Shown here: piece by piece, positions 31,501 to 43,731 of the stretch
How positions within the stretch are numbered: position 1 is the stretch's first letter
How the letters are laid out: every line of letters begins with the position of its first letter
Assembly: GCA_037178975.1 (NCBI GenBank)
Contig: JASJZH010000005.1
Span: forward strand, 2,976,001 to 3,040,000
DNA: 64,000 nt
Direction: 5' to 3'
Source: Oscheius tipulae
Lineage: Eukaryota; Nematoda; Chromadorea; Rhabditida; Rhabditidae
Program-made: the position numbers and the translations under genes
Notes under the pieces: generated by a model
Databases searched by the model: none
Seen by the model: only the letters and a program-made list of their open reading frames with translations
What the model was told of the DNA's origin: nothing

Positions 31501-34500
31501 GTCTGTCATGATACCCCGTACTCTCTTGGCCATGGCCTCTCAGCAGTACTTTCGATCGAATTTATCAGATCTGTCATGGAATGACCACTAGTACTTTATT
31601 AGGTTTGCTAGGTCATCTTTGACCGATACGTTGAGTAATTCTCAAAGTTTTCAAGACTCTCTGTCCTCGATGTGTCTCATACCCACTGGAAGCTTTGACA
31701 CTCCTCTATAGTTCCAGCTTCTCCAAATCTCTTGAGCTATCTAGACTGTTAGACCAATAGCTTTTGTTCAAAACTGGTTCTTTGTGATCGAGTTTTATCA
31801 CCCTGTGTCTCTCACTAATTTGTAGTGTTTCTCAGTAATAGGACATCTAAATGAGTTCACAGACACGTTCTCACGCCTTCTCCAGCTTTCTGCTCCTTCT
31901 CTCTCTCCGTCTGTCCCCCGTGAGAAATTGGATATTTTCTGAATCAGCAGAGCATGTTCTAAGAGTGAGAGAAGAGAGTAATTCCATTAGGAAAAGGCAA
32001 TTATGTTGCCCTCGTAGTGCTTTTGCGATGACTGACCACTGTTTATCCCATGTCTTAAAGTTGGTGAAAGATTTTTCGATCAAATCATGTCTTTTCGCGG
32101 AGAGAGTTCAATCCCTATATAGTTTACCCGGGCTCCCTAGTTCCCTAGTGCAGTCGCATTTTGATATTTCCTCCTGGGAACAGGGCTGTTGTTTTTTCTT
32201 TCGTGTGACAACCTGTCCCTTTACATGTTCTTTTCGAGAGACTGAACAGCTGTCCGACATGTCCTCTTCCAGTCTCATAACATCCATTGTTCTTTGTGTA
32301 CATTTCTAAGTTTTGATCAATTCTAAAAGTCCTTTTTTGTTCTTTTCTCTTGTGTTCAGAAATTTCGTCTTACTAATGAATTCGTAAAAAAGACATTTGA
32401 GATTAAGCATTGGACTATATTTGGAGAGATAATCTTGTGAGGAAGTATATCCAACTTTGAAACTGTGTCCTCTTTCGCAAATGGCGGGCGTAAAGTTTGT
32501 CCTGTATTTCTAGACGACTTCAGTGATCCTGCCTTCAACATCTTGTTTCCTTCAAACATAGCATCTTTCTGTTTGTTATAGCTCTCAAAAACAAGCCAAT
32601 TGCTCGAACGTTCTCTAAAATAGCTTCCCGCTTCGAGATTCCTCGAAATCCTCATCAATCAATCTGTCTGCTGCTACACGAGCCTAAATAAATATTTGTA
32701 CCTGACCTGTTACAACAGGCAATATTATTTTTACGATCTCGACCCTGATCCGCGATTAGCACGTTTTTAGTATCTGAGCCTGTGCAAATTCTGGAATGCG
32801 GAAGTTGCAAAGAGATTTCATGTTCTTACAATCGGAATGAGCTCAATTGTCGTACGTGATGGAAACACCTGTTCTCTCCCGATGCTCTTTTCTTTTTCTT
32901 TGGCTTCTTCAAAACTGGTACAAATTATGGGTCATATTTGAACTTTATCCAAACTCCATTTTGCAATGACACTAGTCTGAAACAGATTTCTAGCCTTCAT
33001 GTGTTTTGACAAGTTCTTTCTAATCGAGTGGGTAACTTTTTAGGTGTTGAAGACTTCAAAATACCATTTCACCAAGCTTTTGAACCTTTTCCCGTGTTCT
33101 ACGGTTTAGTAACTAACTGTTGTGTACAATCAGTTCACATATTTACCTGGTTTAGTTGTTCAGTTCAGTTGAACACGTATAGCACTGAGCAAAGCTCCAT
33201 GACTGTTAACAAATACTTATTGCTTTTCCTCAGCCACAAGCTAGAGACTAGAATGTGTCCAATAGGAGCGATCTCATCATTCAAAAGAGACTAGAAAACC
33301 TTTGGGTTCAAGTTATAAAGTTACAAGACTAGATATTCTCTCCAGAGGTTATTTGACAAGTCAGATTTTCCTTACGAGAACTTTGCGTTTGATTGAATAG
33401 TTTGTAGAATAATAGCCATGTTGACCAATGTACCCGATATGGAGCCACAGAGAAGCTGATTGAACAATGAAGTTTCCTTAAACCATGTATTACTCGATAG
33501 TTTTTAACCAGCCCTCTAAAACTTGTTTGTCCAATTGTTCTCTTTCGTGATTCTTCCGTTCCACTTCATTCTCCTTGCGTCAAGAATCTCCGTTCCATAA
33601 GACAAACTTCCTCTTCTGGTCCTCTGAATTCTTCTTCTCTTTTATCAGCCTTTTCTACCCTCATTCTTTTCATCTAGCCGTTGTTTTCTTCAGACTTGTT
33701 GATTATTTTTCTCAAGCTCCTTTTTCAAAGTTCCATTTTCAGATCTCTTCGACCGACTGACTCTTCCCATTATGTTTATCTTCATGGTGAGTACTTTGAC
33801 TTTTAGAAAAGCTTATTAAACATTCTCTGCCTTGATGAAAATAAGATCAGAAGAGACATTTGATGCAACTGATTGTGTTTGGGAGCCAGTACAGCGCGAA
33901 GAAGGCGATTGTTCGTTTCTCCACAGTATGTTGCAAAAGCTTTGATATCTTCCGCGTGTTCATTCGTTGCACTAGCTTCTACCAAATAAGAGCTCAAAAA
34001 GATACAAAATTGGTGAATGTCTACAACCAAATAATTAGATACATTGTTCCCGTATTTTTTCCCCAAGCACCCTCCTCCGGACCCTCTTTCTGTCCCGTTT
34101 TTTTCTGTTAATGCGGCATCTCTTTACCCTGTGTTCTCATGACCATGTCAAAAATGTCTATCAAAATGACACTGACAACCTGCTCCAAACTGTCGGTCAC
34201 CCTTAAACGTTGTCCCAGTCAGTTTCTCAACTGACCTTATCCACTCCTCTGTCATCTTGAGCTTCCATGTTTAGAGAAAGGCTCTTGGAGTGACTTAAAT
34301 TCTGAAACTGACTTGTCGTCTAAGCTCTTGACAGTTTTTGGTATGCATGTTTGATTTGAGATCACGGAAAAGTACAAAACTACTAACAGAAACACAGGTA
34401 CAATACCCTTGCATTCTATATTCTCGTGCTCTTTCCTACGATTAGAAGGAGTTTATATGATTTGGAGGCTGTCTCTTTCGGGGATAGGGAACAGAACCGC

Positions 34501-36043
34501 TAAGCAGAATTATTATAGCTTCTAGTTAATTAGGCAGCCGTAACTTGTGAAAACAACTAGTCTCACTGTAAGATTTTTGCAAAGTTTTGGTCTATGGCTT
34601 GATTTTCTTTCATTTTTCTTGACTGGCTCTCAAATGGCTCTCTTCAAATTTAGATCCCTAACACGCTTCCAATTCTGCTTACTCTTCTCCTTTCTGCACC
34701 CATTGCCCCCTAGAAATTAGCGTGAATTTTTCATCGTGCCACCTTTTCAGTTTTGACTTCCGCCCTCGCGGAATTGGCTCTCGGCCGTAAATGATTGAGA
34801 GCAGTGAGACGGCAAGAGTCAGAGGTGACGCCGGTCCCTAGGTAACTCGGCCTATTTTTGGAAAAGAGTTTCCTTCTCCTCATTGAGATTAGTTCTTAGA
34901 GTAAGAGAGGATGCCGTTGACAGAGCCCCCTTCAGCAGACACAATCCCGCCGAGAGCCATCACATTATAAGGAAATGTTCTGGAAGAGAACGGCGCTCAT
35001 CTTTTGGGGTTTCGGGAGAAAGCGCACATTTGTTTTTGTAAAGGTCTTCTCGGAGCAACTAGCTCATTTTGAAATTGACTTCCGTCAGAATGCTGTCACC
35101 AAATGTTGAACAGGAAACCATAACAGTTGTTCACCCTCGGTAACTCAAAGTGAAACTTTTGAAGCTTTGCATCTTTTCTGAGAAACTTTTTTGTCACTTT
35201 CTGGCCTAGCCCATTTGTTCTTTCCGAACTCAAAATCCCTAAAAAAACAGTATGAAACGAATTCCTTCTATATCTCAATATTGTGAACCACCAAGAAGAA
35301 ATCTCCAGACTAACAACTCGGGGACAAAGCAAACAGGATTCTATAGGATCCAGAGTTCACGCCACGACTCATTTAAAGTTATGGATTGATTTTCTATTCC
35401 ACGGTGCTATCACAAGATCGTGAGAGCAGCGTCGATAACTATGTCTTTCCATACAAAAGAGAAATAGTATTCACTGGGTGACCTCCGACCCCGTTTATTA
35501 CTTTCTCGCAACCATTAACCGCAACTGTTGTACAGCCTACTCTATCTCTTTTTCGAGACAAGAAGAAGAAACATGGTAACACTACTTCCTTTCACACCTT
35601 AGGTGCACTAATGAGGTTACCCCCTCAAACTTTACCTAGGGTCCAGTCAGTTCATCCTCTACTCTTGCAAAGTGCCACCTCTATGCCTCTCTTCTTTCTT
35701 TCTAACGACACCGTGGTGCTCATTTTACTCGTGAAAAAATTCGTCGCCGGGGGCTTGAAAAATGACCCTGTTTTCGCGTCAGACCGACCAAAATGGACGA
35801 TCATTTTCGAGGCGTACCCCCGCCTTTTTACTGGAAAAGACGTGTCTGGTCATGACACCTTGTCGATTCTGTTAGCTGACGAAACTTTCCTCTTTCTTAC
35901 TATAAAGTCGAAGAAAATTAGCATCTTCCCGTGCTTTTTGATTTGAATAGAGGGGGAAGTAGGTGGTTCAGGTCACAAATTGGACTTGAAACTACTTTCG
36001 TGCAAGTCAGAAATCTGCTTTACAATCATGATGACCGGTCCCT
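28558..36043. other. Gene-poor region between two U5 genes
   Basis: No protein domain, tRNA or transposon ends were recognised on either strand. The + strand is pyrimidine-rich throughout. A PSE-like word (CCCCGTACTCTCTT) lies near 31514. ORFs such as 31851-32309 have no family features or plausible introns. Confidence 0.5.
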
Positions 36044-36057
36044 CCCGTACTGTCTCA
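36044..36057 (+). promoter_or_regulatory. PSE of U5 copy 2
   Basis: CCCGTACTGTCTCA, 58 bp before the CTCTGG of the U5 RNA, as in the other two copies. Sequence between PSE and RNA is not conserved among copies. Confidence 0.75.
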
Positions 36058-36099
36058 TCTTCTAATTGGCATGACGTGCACAATAATCGTTATCTAGGC

Positions 36100-36218
36100 A
36101 GCTCTGGTTCTCTTGCATTCATTCGAGAAAATCTTTCGCCTTTTACTAAAGATTTCCGTGCAAGTGGACGCCTATGAGTATTTTCAATTTTTGAAATCCC
36201 CTCGAAAGAGTGGGACAC
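36100..36218 (+). ncRNA. U5 spliceosomal snRNA, copy 2
   Basis: The loop-1 region is identical to copy 1. There are differences at the base of the first stem (ATTCGAGAAAATC; GCAAGTGGACG) and the Sm-type site is AATTTTTG. The terminal hairpin is CCCCTCGAAAGAGTGGG. It remains foldable and is probably functional, though more diverged than copies 1 and 3. Confidence 0.9.
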
Positions 36219-39200
36219 AATCTTACCTTCACTAAGAAGCCAGCTATTTTCTAACAAAGGGTCAACTGGCTATAGCTACCGAACATTGTCCTGCAACATT
36301 TTTCCGCCCAACCTTGACAAAAGATGCCCTATTAACGGGTAGTAATCTGTCAGTCAACGGGGGAAATTGGATTAACTGGGAGCCTTTGGCGCCCACCTCG
36401 GTTCCTGTTATGCATCTACGTAAAAAGAGACATTTCTGCAAAGAAATTCTGTTTTGACTTTCGAAAGAGGAAGCATTCTTTGAACTTTGCTTCTCCTCTC
36501 TCTCTCTTAAAGCAGAAGCTAATTAGTAGTGTGAAATCCCTCTTCTATTCCAATTTTGTTTTCTCTATCCCTCTCCTTGGCCAATCATCATTTCCAAGAG
36601 CCTTAGGGCACGTACTGGTCATTTTACTCCACACTATTGGTCCGAAGAGAAAACACCTCCTCCTACTCTTTAAATTACTTGTCAGTATTAGTTTTTGCTG
36701 GACACGCGAGTCTTTTCTTGGGCGTCCCTCTCTAATGTAGAGATTCAACGTGATCAAGCCTATTTATCTCCGGTTCCATGTTGTGGACAAAATAGGAGAG
36801 AGATACATGTTTATGGCTTCTTTATGTCATTTGCATCTGCTAGGGATTGCCTACACCTGACTTTAGTAGGACACCTTGCAATACCCCTGTAGACTAGGAA
36901 TCATTCAGAGGTAGTAGGATGAGTATTTGGCCACCCACAAGTTCTTGGAAACCTTTTAGAATTGACCCTATTAAAACTGTAAACGACCCAGATTGAATCA
37001 GTTTTCGATCATTTTCTTGAGTTCTCTTGGGTGCAGACGTCTACCGAAACCCTGTCTCTGGGTCTTACCTCTAGTCGCACCCTTTTCAGCAGATGAAGTT
37101 AGTCCCACAATGATTTGCAAGGTTGTGAAGGTTTGTGGAGATTTAGGATCGGCTGCTTTCAAATATCTCTGGGTGTTGGATGGTCAAGAATGTCAATAGA
37201 GACCTTGTCCGAACCCTTACGAATTCGTAGAGAGATATTGTGATTACAGTCCTGATAACACTTTTGGATAAACTCAGATCACTTGGGTTAGTTGTACACT
37301 CTAAAGCCCAAGTCCTCCTTTTTCTTTCTACCGCTTAACACCAAGGAAATGATCCCTTTACATGAGAGACCTCAGTTATTTATGTTGGTATGCTTCTTGT
37401 CAAAGTACACAGACAAACCGGTACCACATCAATATTCATGTTTTTCGGAAAACAGAAACAAGTGGCAACTCTGCCACTGAAAACTCTATGTTTTGCTCTA
37501 TCCACTTTCCGTTTTGATGTTCAAAAATTAACGTATTCGCTCTTGACTGACAATCAGCAGACAACTGATGGAGTTGACATGAGCAAACTAGTTTCGACCT
37601 TTCGAAGTTTGGACTCGAGATGGTACGGGTGGGACCTTCCGGAAGGATCAGAATAGCTAGACGTTCAGCTCTTTCAAAGTCCTTGTTTTTTCCGTTTGAC
37701 TTACTTGACCCCCGCCTCTCCTCAATTTCTAAAAGTGTTCCTTCTTCTCCTTCGAGAGAGAGAGAGAGAGAGAGAAAGCGCGGATCCCCCCGGAGTCTCT
37801 GCAATAAATTGCCACTGGATCTGATAGGAATATCCGATTTCTTCTAATGTGTCTTCTCGCTCCACTGACCATTTCTTTTTCTTCTCTTTTTGTTGACTTC
37901 GAGTTGTTTTTTCGAGAAAAACTTAGAGCGTGGGTCTTGGACACCGAGACATTTTATCTCTTGAAATTAAGGGAGGGAGGATCCCTGAGCTCTTATGGGT
38001 CTCTAAAAATCGACTCTATGTCTTCTCTCTGTGACGTAGATCGCATCAAGGCTCCCAAAGTACGCTTTTCAGTCTATAAAAAACATGTCTATGCTTTCAA
38101 CGCGTTAACTTCTAATCCCCAGACGATGGTCCAGTGGTTATACCAAATTTTTCGTGTCATCAAAAGTTTCCTAAATCAGAGCGGATAGTTTGGTGCGCAC
38201 TTTTCTCATCTTAGCGTGGTTTAAAACTGTCCCCTAGTTCCTACAGGTATTTTCACGCCCCATGTCTTTTCAGAGATCATTTTTCCAATTCCTCTTTCTC
38301 GACCCAATTCTCATAGGTCTAATCTGTACGAAACCCTTCCAGACAAAGGCTTATAAGACCACTCTTTGTCTGGATTGAGGCTCTGACTCTTGTTCTGTCC
38401 AGTGGTCATAGCCGTACTATCTCGATCAAATGACTGAAAATGTATCAACAACTTATATTGAAAACTTACTGAGCTGGATCGGGCAGGGTTCACAGATTCT
38501 TCTTCCACGAACAATTTCCGCCATTGTTATCATCACAAACGCTTGCTTTTTTCTTTTCCTGACTTGTATTGACTGCTTTGGAACCTATTGAATGGAACCC
38601 TTCTTAATAGAAGCAGCTTCCCTTAGACGATCAGTCAGACCCCTTGAAGTACTCGTACTCACCATTTTATGTACCTTCCAGGCAGAAACCAATCCAATTC
38701 CTCACAAGTTTCCCAAAAAGTTCACCACCTTCCAGACACAACACTTTTCCAATACTGCTTTATTAAAAAGTGCTATTCACGTTTTGAACTAACTTTGATC
38801 TTTTCAATCTCCTGCTATTCATCTATTTATTTAAAACGAAAAACAAAGTCACCCTTTTGAAAGTCAGACCGATCTGTCACAAAAATAACAGGCATTCTGG
38901 TTGTTGACCTCAGAGAATAATGACCTGTTTGTGTCGTGAATCATTTTAAGGGCAGCAACGTCATTTTTACTAAGACGTAGGGTAAAAATGCTTGGATTTC
39001 TGAGCACTATACGAACACTTCCGCATCATTTCTAATGAAAAATTGATCCGCATTATAATTTTTTGGTCGATTTCAAACATCAGATTTGTTCTTTATTTCG
39101 AAGGTTTTCATAAATCAGAGTCTTCTAGTCAATTTGGCTTCATCTTCTTGGCGGAAATACACATTCTCCCCGTCATCTTATATAGGCTCAATTGGCACAA

Positions 39201-40965
39201 TTTGTCTGTTGGTTTCTGTCGTTTCTCTCTTCGTCTTCCTTTGTACTAAAGTATAATCAGATTCTGCATCAGAAATCAAAAAAACTAAAAGAATTGAAGG
39301 AAAATAACAAATGTCTATTACCCAAGGCTTCCCTAGTTCTCATACTTTTCTTTTGATGTGTTTATGCCGCACCAAGGTTCTTACTGATGCTGTGATATCT
39401 TGGGAATGGGGTATTTTTAGGGCACATATATCAACTAAAAATACGTATCCTAATTGGTGCAAATCTAGTCAGCATGCTGATTTAGGCACGGTTTTAGGAC
39501 TTCTTTTCATTTCTTACTCTCTTATATGAGAAGCTTTGAAAAACTACAAGAGTCCAGAAGACTCCTTCCTTGGGATGGTTCATTCTAGTAGTTAGTATGC
39601 GTTCACGTTTAATAAGCCGCTCTTTTATAATACAAACTTTACTATCACACCGTCGGGGCTCAAGTGACTGTTGTATCTGCTCCTGCAAAAACACTATCTC
39701 CCAAACTAACTTGATATGTCAATACCTAGCCGTCACTAATTGGAATCAGACAGACACACTCACATAATAACAACTGTAAGAGATTTTGGTTGTTTAGGGT
39801 TACTGCAACAGTTTCAATTTGTCACAGAAGCTAACAGTAAGTAATTACTGTAGTCTAAACAAACGATGTACTTAAAGTGTTTCATTATAGAGTTCTGCTA
39901 CTAGCGCTTACTTTGGAGTCTCTAATTACTATATTTTGATTAGATTCGTGTTAGTTAGTGTTAGAAGAAGTTTGTGTATTACACACGTGTCTAACGTAGC
40001 ATTTATTACGTCGTTTTCTTGTTACTAGCCGAATTGCAGACAGAAACACCACAATTTGAGTTTTTTCCTGTCCAATAAGTACACCTCATTGAGTCGAGAC
40101 ATCTTAGTCATATCGGAAACTTGTTCCCATCAATTCTGAATCCCTTTACTAGTTTCTTGACCACCTTCTCTCTCAATAACGCGCTTATGATTATTGCATG
40201 CTCCAATTCCTCATATTCTCTCCCCCAGATAATGAGCGATTTCTGATTTTTGCCGAGGAATCCCGTTCAGAATTTGACACCAGAATCTCATAGATCGGAA
40301 GGAGGTATCGATGACGCGTTTTCTGATCTTCAGCTTCCCCCCACGACCTTCTCGTTTTGTCGCTGTCGCGCGCCCCCCCCCCCCCCCCACGCGTAATTAT
40401 TAGCCCGGGATTGATGGGACTCTCTCTCTCTGAATCAGTTGTTTTTCCATTGCAAAAATAGAGAGAGAGGCAGAACTAGAGCTACTTTTGATGGCGTGAC
40501 ACACGTGGCAAACAGTGACTTCGAGAAAATAGAGATCTTTGTTTGGATTGAACTGTGACTCTTCCTCTACCCGGTGGTCGCACCCGTACTGCCTCGATTT
40601 GATTAAAAGACGAATTAGTGTTTGGAAAACCCTCTGGCCTCAACCGTACCTTCTCGCCTGGGCGCCTAAAATGCAAAGTTTGTATTGCTCTAAAACCGAA
40701 TTTTGTTCTGCCGTCTCACCGTTACTTTCTCGTTTTTCATAGAAAGATAGCGATTTGAGATCTGTCTCGCTCTCACTAAAATTGATTCGGACCACACTCT
40801 GTCGCACCCGTACTGGTTCGGTCTGCATTGTTCTCTCCGACGCTGAGTTTGCTATTTTCTGGCATATTCCGGTGCTTTGGCCAAATGACGAAGAGTTCTA
40901 AATCCGCTTCCTCCCCCGTCTTCTCTCAACCGAAAAAATCCCAAAAGTGTTTTGCATGATCCTGA
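36219..40965. other. Gene-poor region with a (GA)n tract, poly-C run and PSE-like motifs
   Basis: Contents seen: (GA)n at 37756-37777; a 16-C run at 40373-40388; and PSE-like words GCCGTACTATCTCG (38411), CCCGTACTGCCTCG (40583), ACCGTACCTTCTCG (40643), CCCGTACTGGTTCG (40807), and on the minus strand CCCGTACCATCTCG (about 37614-37630). No coding exon is supported. Confidence 0.5.
40373..40388. repeat. 16-nt poly-C run
   Basis: A homopolymer of 16 C flanked by GCGCG and ACGCG. Its exact length is likely to be unreliable in sequencing. Confidence 0.9.
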
Positions 40966-43619
40966 ATGGCAACAAGTTTCCCCCGCCAATGTAACCGAAT
41001 ACGGTTGACTGAATTATTCGCGCTTCTTGGAGATGCTGACATTAGACACAATCTTTATGCTCCCACTCGGTCCGAAAACAACTTTGCAGGAAAAGAACTG
41101 AATCCCTGTTTCAGAGCAAGGCGGGCAGCAGCCATGGCTGCCCCTCCATCTGCTGAGGAGGAATCCTTCCTCACCTTGGTCATCTTCATGCTCTCTCACG
41201 TCCTCAATGGCTACTTGACGGCCTTTTTCGTCGTCACCGGAATTGTTCTTAACGCCTTCAGTATTTTCATCTTTTTGCGATGTGATCGTGGCGGAACCCC
41301 GGCCATCCAGTACTATCTGGTTAGACTCGTTCCGATCCAAATCACCGAGAAATTTAGGTCACACTGACCATGTGGCAGACTGCCCTCTTGGCTAATGCCT
41401 TCCTGCTCTACTCTCTGCCTCATCTCCTTTTCGGACACCTAGTATCAAGCGGTAAGACCCAATTTCTTGGGGGAGACTACTAATCCCAGTGTGAGAAGAG
41501 GGAGCAGAATAGAAACCGAGCCTGGGTAGTTAGAGGGTGGACTCGAAAGACTCGGTAGTTTAACAGTACTGATCTTCTACAGGTAGATTGTAGTAAGGGA
41601 CCTGAGGACCTTACAATCAGCTGTTAGCACAACTCGCTACCAGAACTATTTGAACTGCTGATACACCCTGTCTGTAGTTGTCTGTTACCAAGAGACAGAG
41701 TTGACAGGTTAGATCCTGTCAAGTCCGTCTGCCTAGGCTGACATGTGAGTTTTGAAGCTACCTCACTTCTCCAAGTGACAGAAGAGTTGAATAAGAGGGT
41801 GACATAGATAGAGTGACAAGGTGAGGAAACCATTGACACTGGTAGTTATCAGCAAAACACAGCATCCAACAGCCAGTAATACAACCATTTTTCAGGAACT
41901 TACGTGCACATCTACCCCTACGTGTACACCTTCGCCAACACGACTCACACAGGAACAGTGTGGATTGTCCTCACGCTGACAATCGACCGATATCTGGCGT
42001 TGTGCCAGCCGCTGAAACATAGGGCAATTGGAAAGAAGAGGTGGAAACTAGATAACAAAGAGGAAATTTGTCATTCAGACGCGTGAAACGACTGATGGTC
42101 GTGGTGTCTCTCCTCGCCGTCCTCTTCTCATTGCCTAGATTCTTCGAGGTCCATGTGACAGAATGGTGCGATCAGGAACTTCAAGAGTGTGTGGCTGCTA
42201 TTGATAGGACACAGCTCTTCGATGTAAGACCTCATTTTTTCAACTTGGTTAGGTTACCCAAAAATTTAGAACCGCCTGTATTGGAGCATCTATCACGTGA
42301 TTCTGGCCATGCTTTTCGTCACTCTCTGTCCCTGTCTACTTCTTTTTGCCCTCACTTTAAGGATCTCACTGGCACTGCGTAATGCTATAGCGAAAAGGTA
42401 AGGAGCCTGGGTTCAAGATTGATAGAAAAAAATATTCAGAAAATCCCTCTGCGCTCCGAACTCGGAGATTGATGAGAGAGCGAGGAATAAGAAGTGCGCT
42501 ACCAGCAGGTATACCTCCCTGGGATTCAAAACAGGACATATTCCAGAAAAGAACACAAGTCGAACATTATGCTGGTGCTAGTTATAGCCAAGTTCCTGAT
42601 CTCTGACATCCTTCCGACTGTCATCGATGTCTTGGAACATGTGAGTTTCAGAACCCCGTATCTCTCGTTCTGTCAGTTTCGGAAATATGAACCAGAGTTG
42701 ACAGTTCAGTGATTAGAAGACCAATCACAAACAATTGGGACAGATAGGCTGAAAACAGGGTGTTGAGAACGTTCTGTCCAGACAATAGAACAGGATACCA
42801 AGTTGAAAGAAGGGACAGTACTGATGGCCATACCAGCTAAAGCATTAGACTGACAGGTACGATTTGAGATTGACAGAGACACTTTAACATGGAAACAGGA
42901 ATGGTAAGATAGAACTGTTTGAAAAAAGGGAAGATATCAGTTTGAGATACCGAGTGACAGAAATGTTTAGCAAACTCCAAAATTTCCAGATCGTCGGAAA
43001 CACTGCCTTCATGAGCAGCCCGATGGCTTCTCTTTTCGTCGACTTGAGCAACTTCCTCATTGTTCTCAATTGTTCCTCCAACTTCTGGGTTTTTGTCATC
43101 TGGGGCAAGAGATTCCGACGGTCCTGTCGACACGTCCTACTCTCGACTCATATAGGAATCAATATCTACAAGTTGGCACACTTTGGTTCCGATCCGGTTC
43201 GTTTCTACCGCTTTTTGGATTCAGACAATGCTGATTCAGGACCTGAGCTTCTGCAATCCATCCTCCTTCACCACTATGCAGAATACGACCAAGATCTATG
43301 GAAGTGAAGGACGGTCGCAGAGGAGACACGAGCAGACAGAGTGAGTTTTCGTCTGTACTTGATTGGCTGACATATGAGAAAGTGGATCTGTGCCTCACAG
43401 AAGGTAACCAGAAGATAACCAAGCCAAACATGCTCTCTCTGAGACTCTGTCTAAACGATCATTTCCAGAGTCCGGCTGCAGCGTGAGCGCACAATAATCG
43501 TCCAGGCTCGCGAGAAGCCGAACTGTCGAAGTCCTGACGGCGACGAGAAGACCCACTGGGACTATGAGAAGATGATCCAGCTGGAGCAGCTGGAAAAGCA
43601 GCGTCTTATTCCCACCTGA
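40966..43619 (+). CDS. FMRFamide-type neuropeptide GPCR (FRPR-like)
   Basis: Exons: 40966 or 41134 to 41319, 41358-41451, 41896-42040, 42079-42223, 42270-42397, 42440-42508, 42547-42640, 42990 to about 43130, about 43238-43349 and 43468-43619. All the joins tested are in phase. TM1 is VVTGIVLNAFSIFIFL; TM3 ends with the DRY-type motif TLTIDRYLALCQPLKHR; TM5 includes VTLCPCLLLFALTLRI; TM6 is IMLVLVIAKFLISDILP; TM7 is LIVLNCSSNFWVFVIWGKRF. These are features of the nematode/insect FMRFamide receptor group, which signals through G proteins at the cell surface. The ligand cannot be told. The ATG at 41134 gives a more usual N-terminus. The first and seventh-eighth introns are long; two of the introns are TGACAG-rich. 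Confidence 0.85.
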
Positions 43620-43731
43620 ACACACTGACAAAAATTTCAAGAAAGCGGGTAGCCTTACCGCCGATCTCTCTCACTTTTTGGGTCACAAATCACGAGTTTT
43701 TTCAATTGTACCATAAAAGGTTTTCTATACT

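Noticed and set aside
31851-32309. 152-codon ORF in the gene-poor region
   Set aside because: No domain, no splice context and composition as in the surrounding non-coding sequence.
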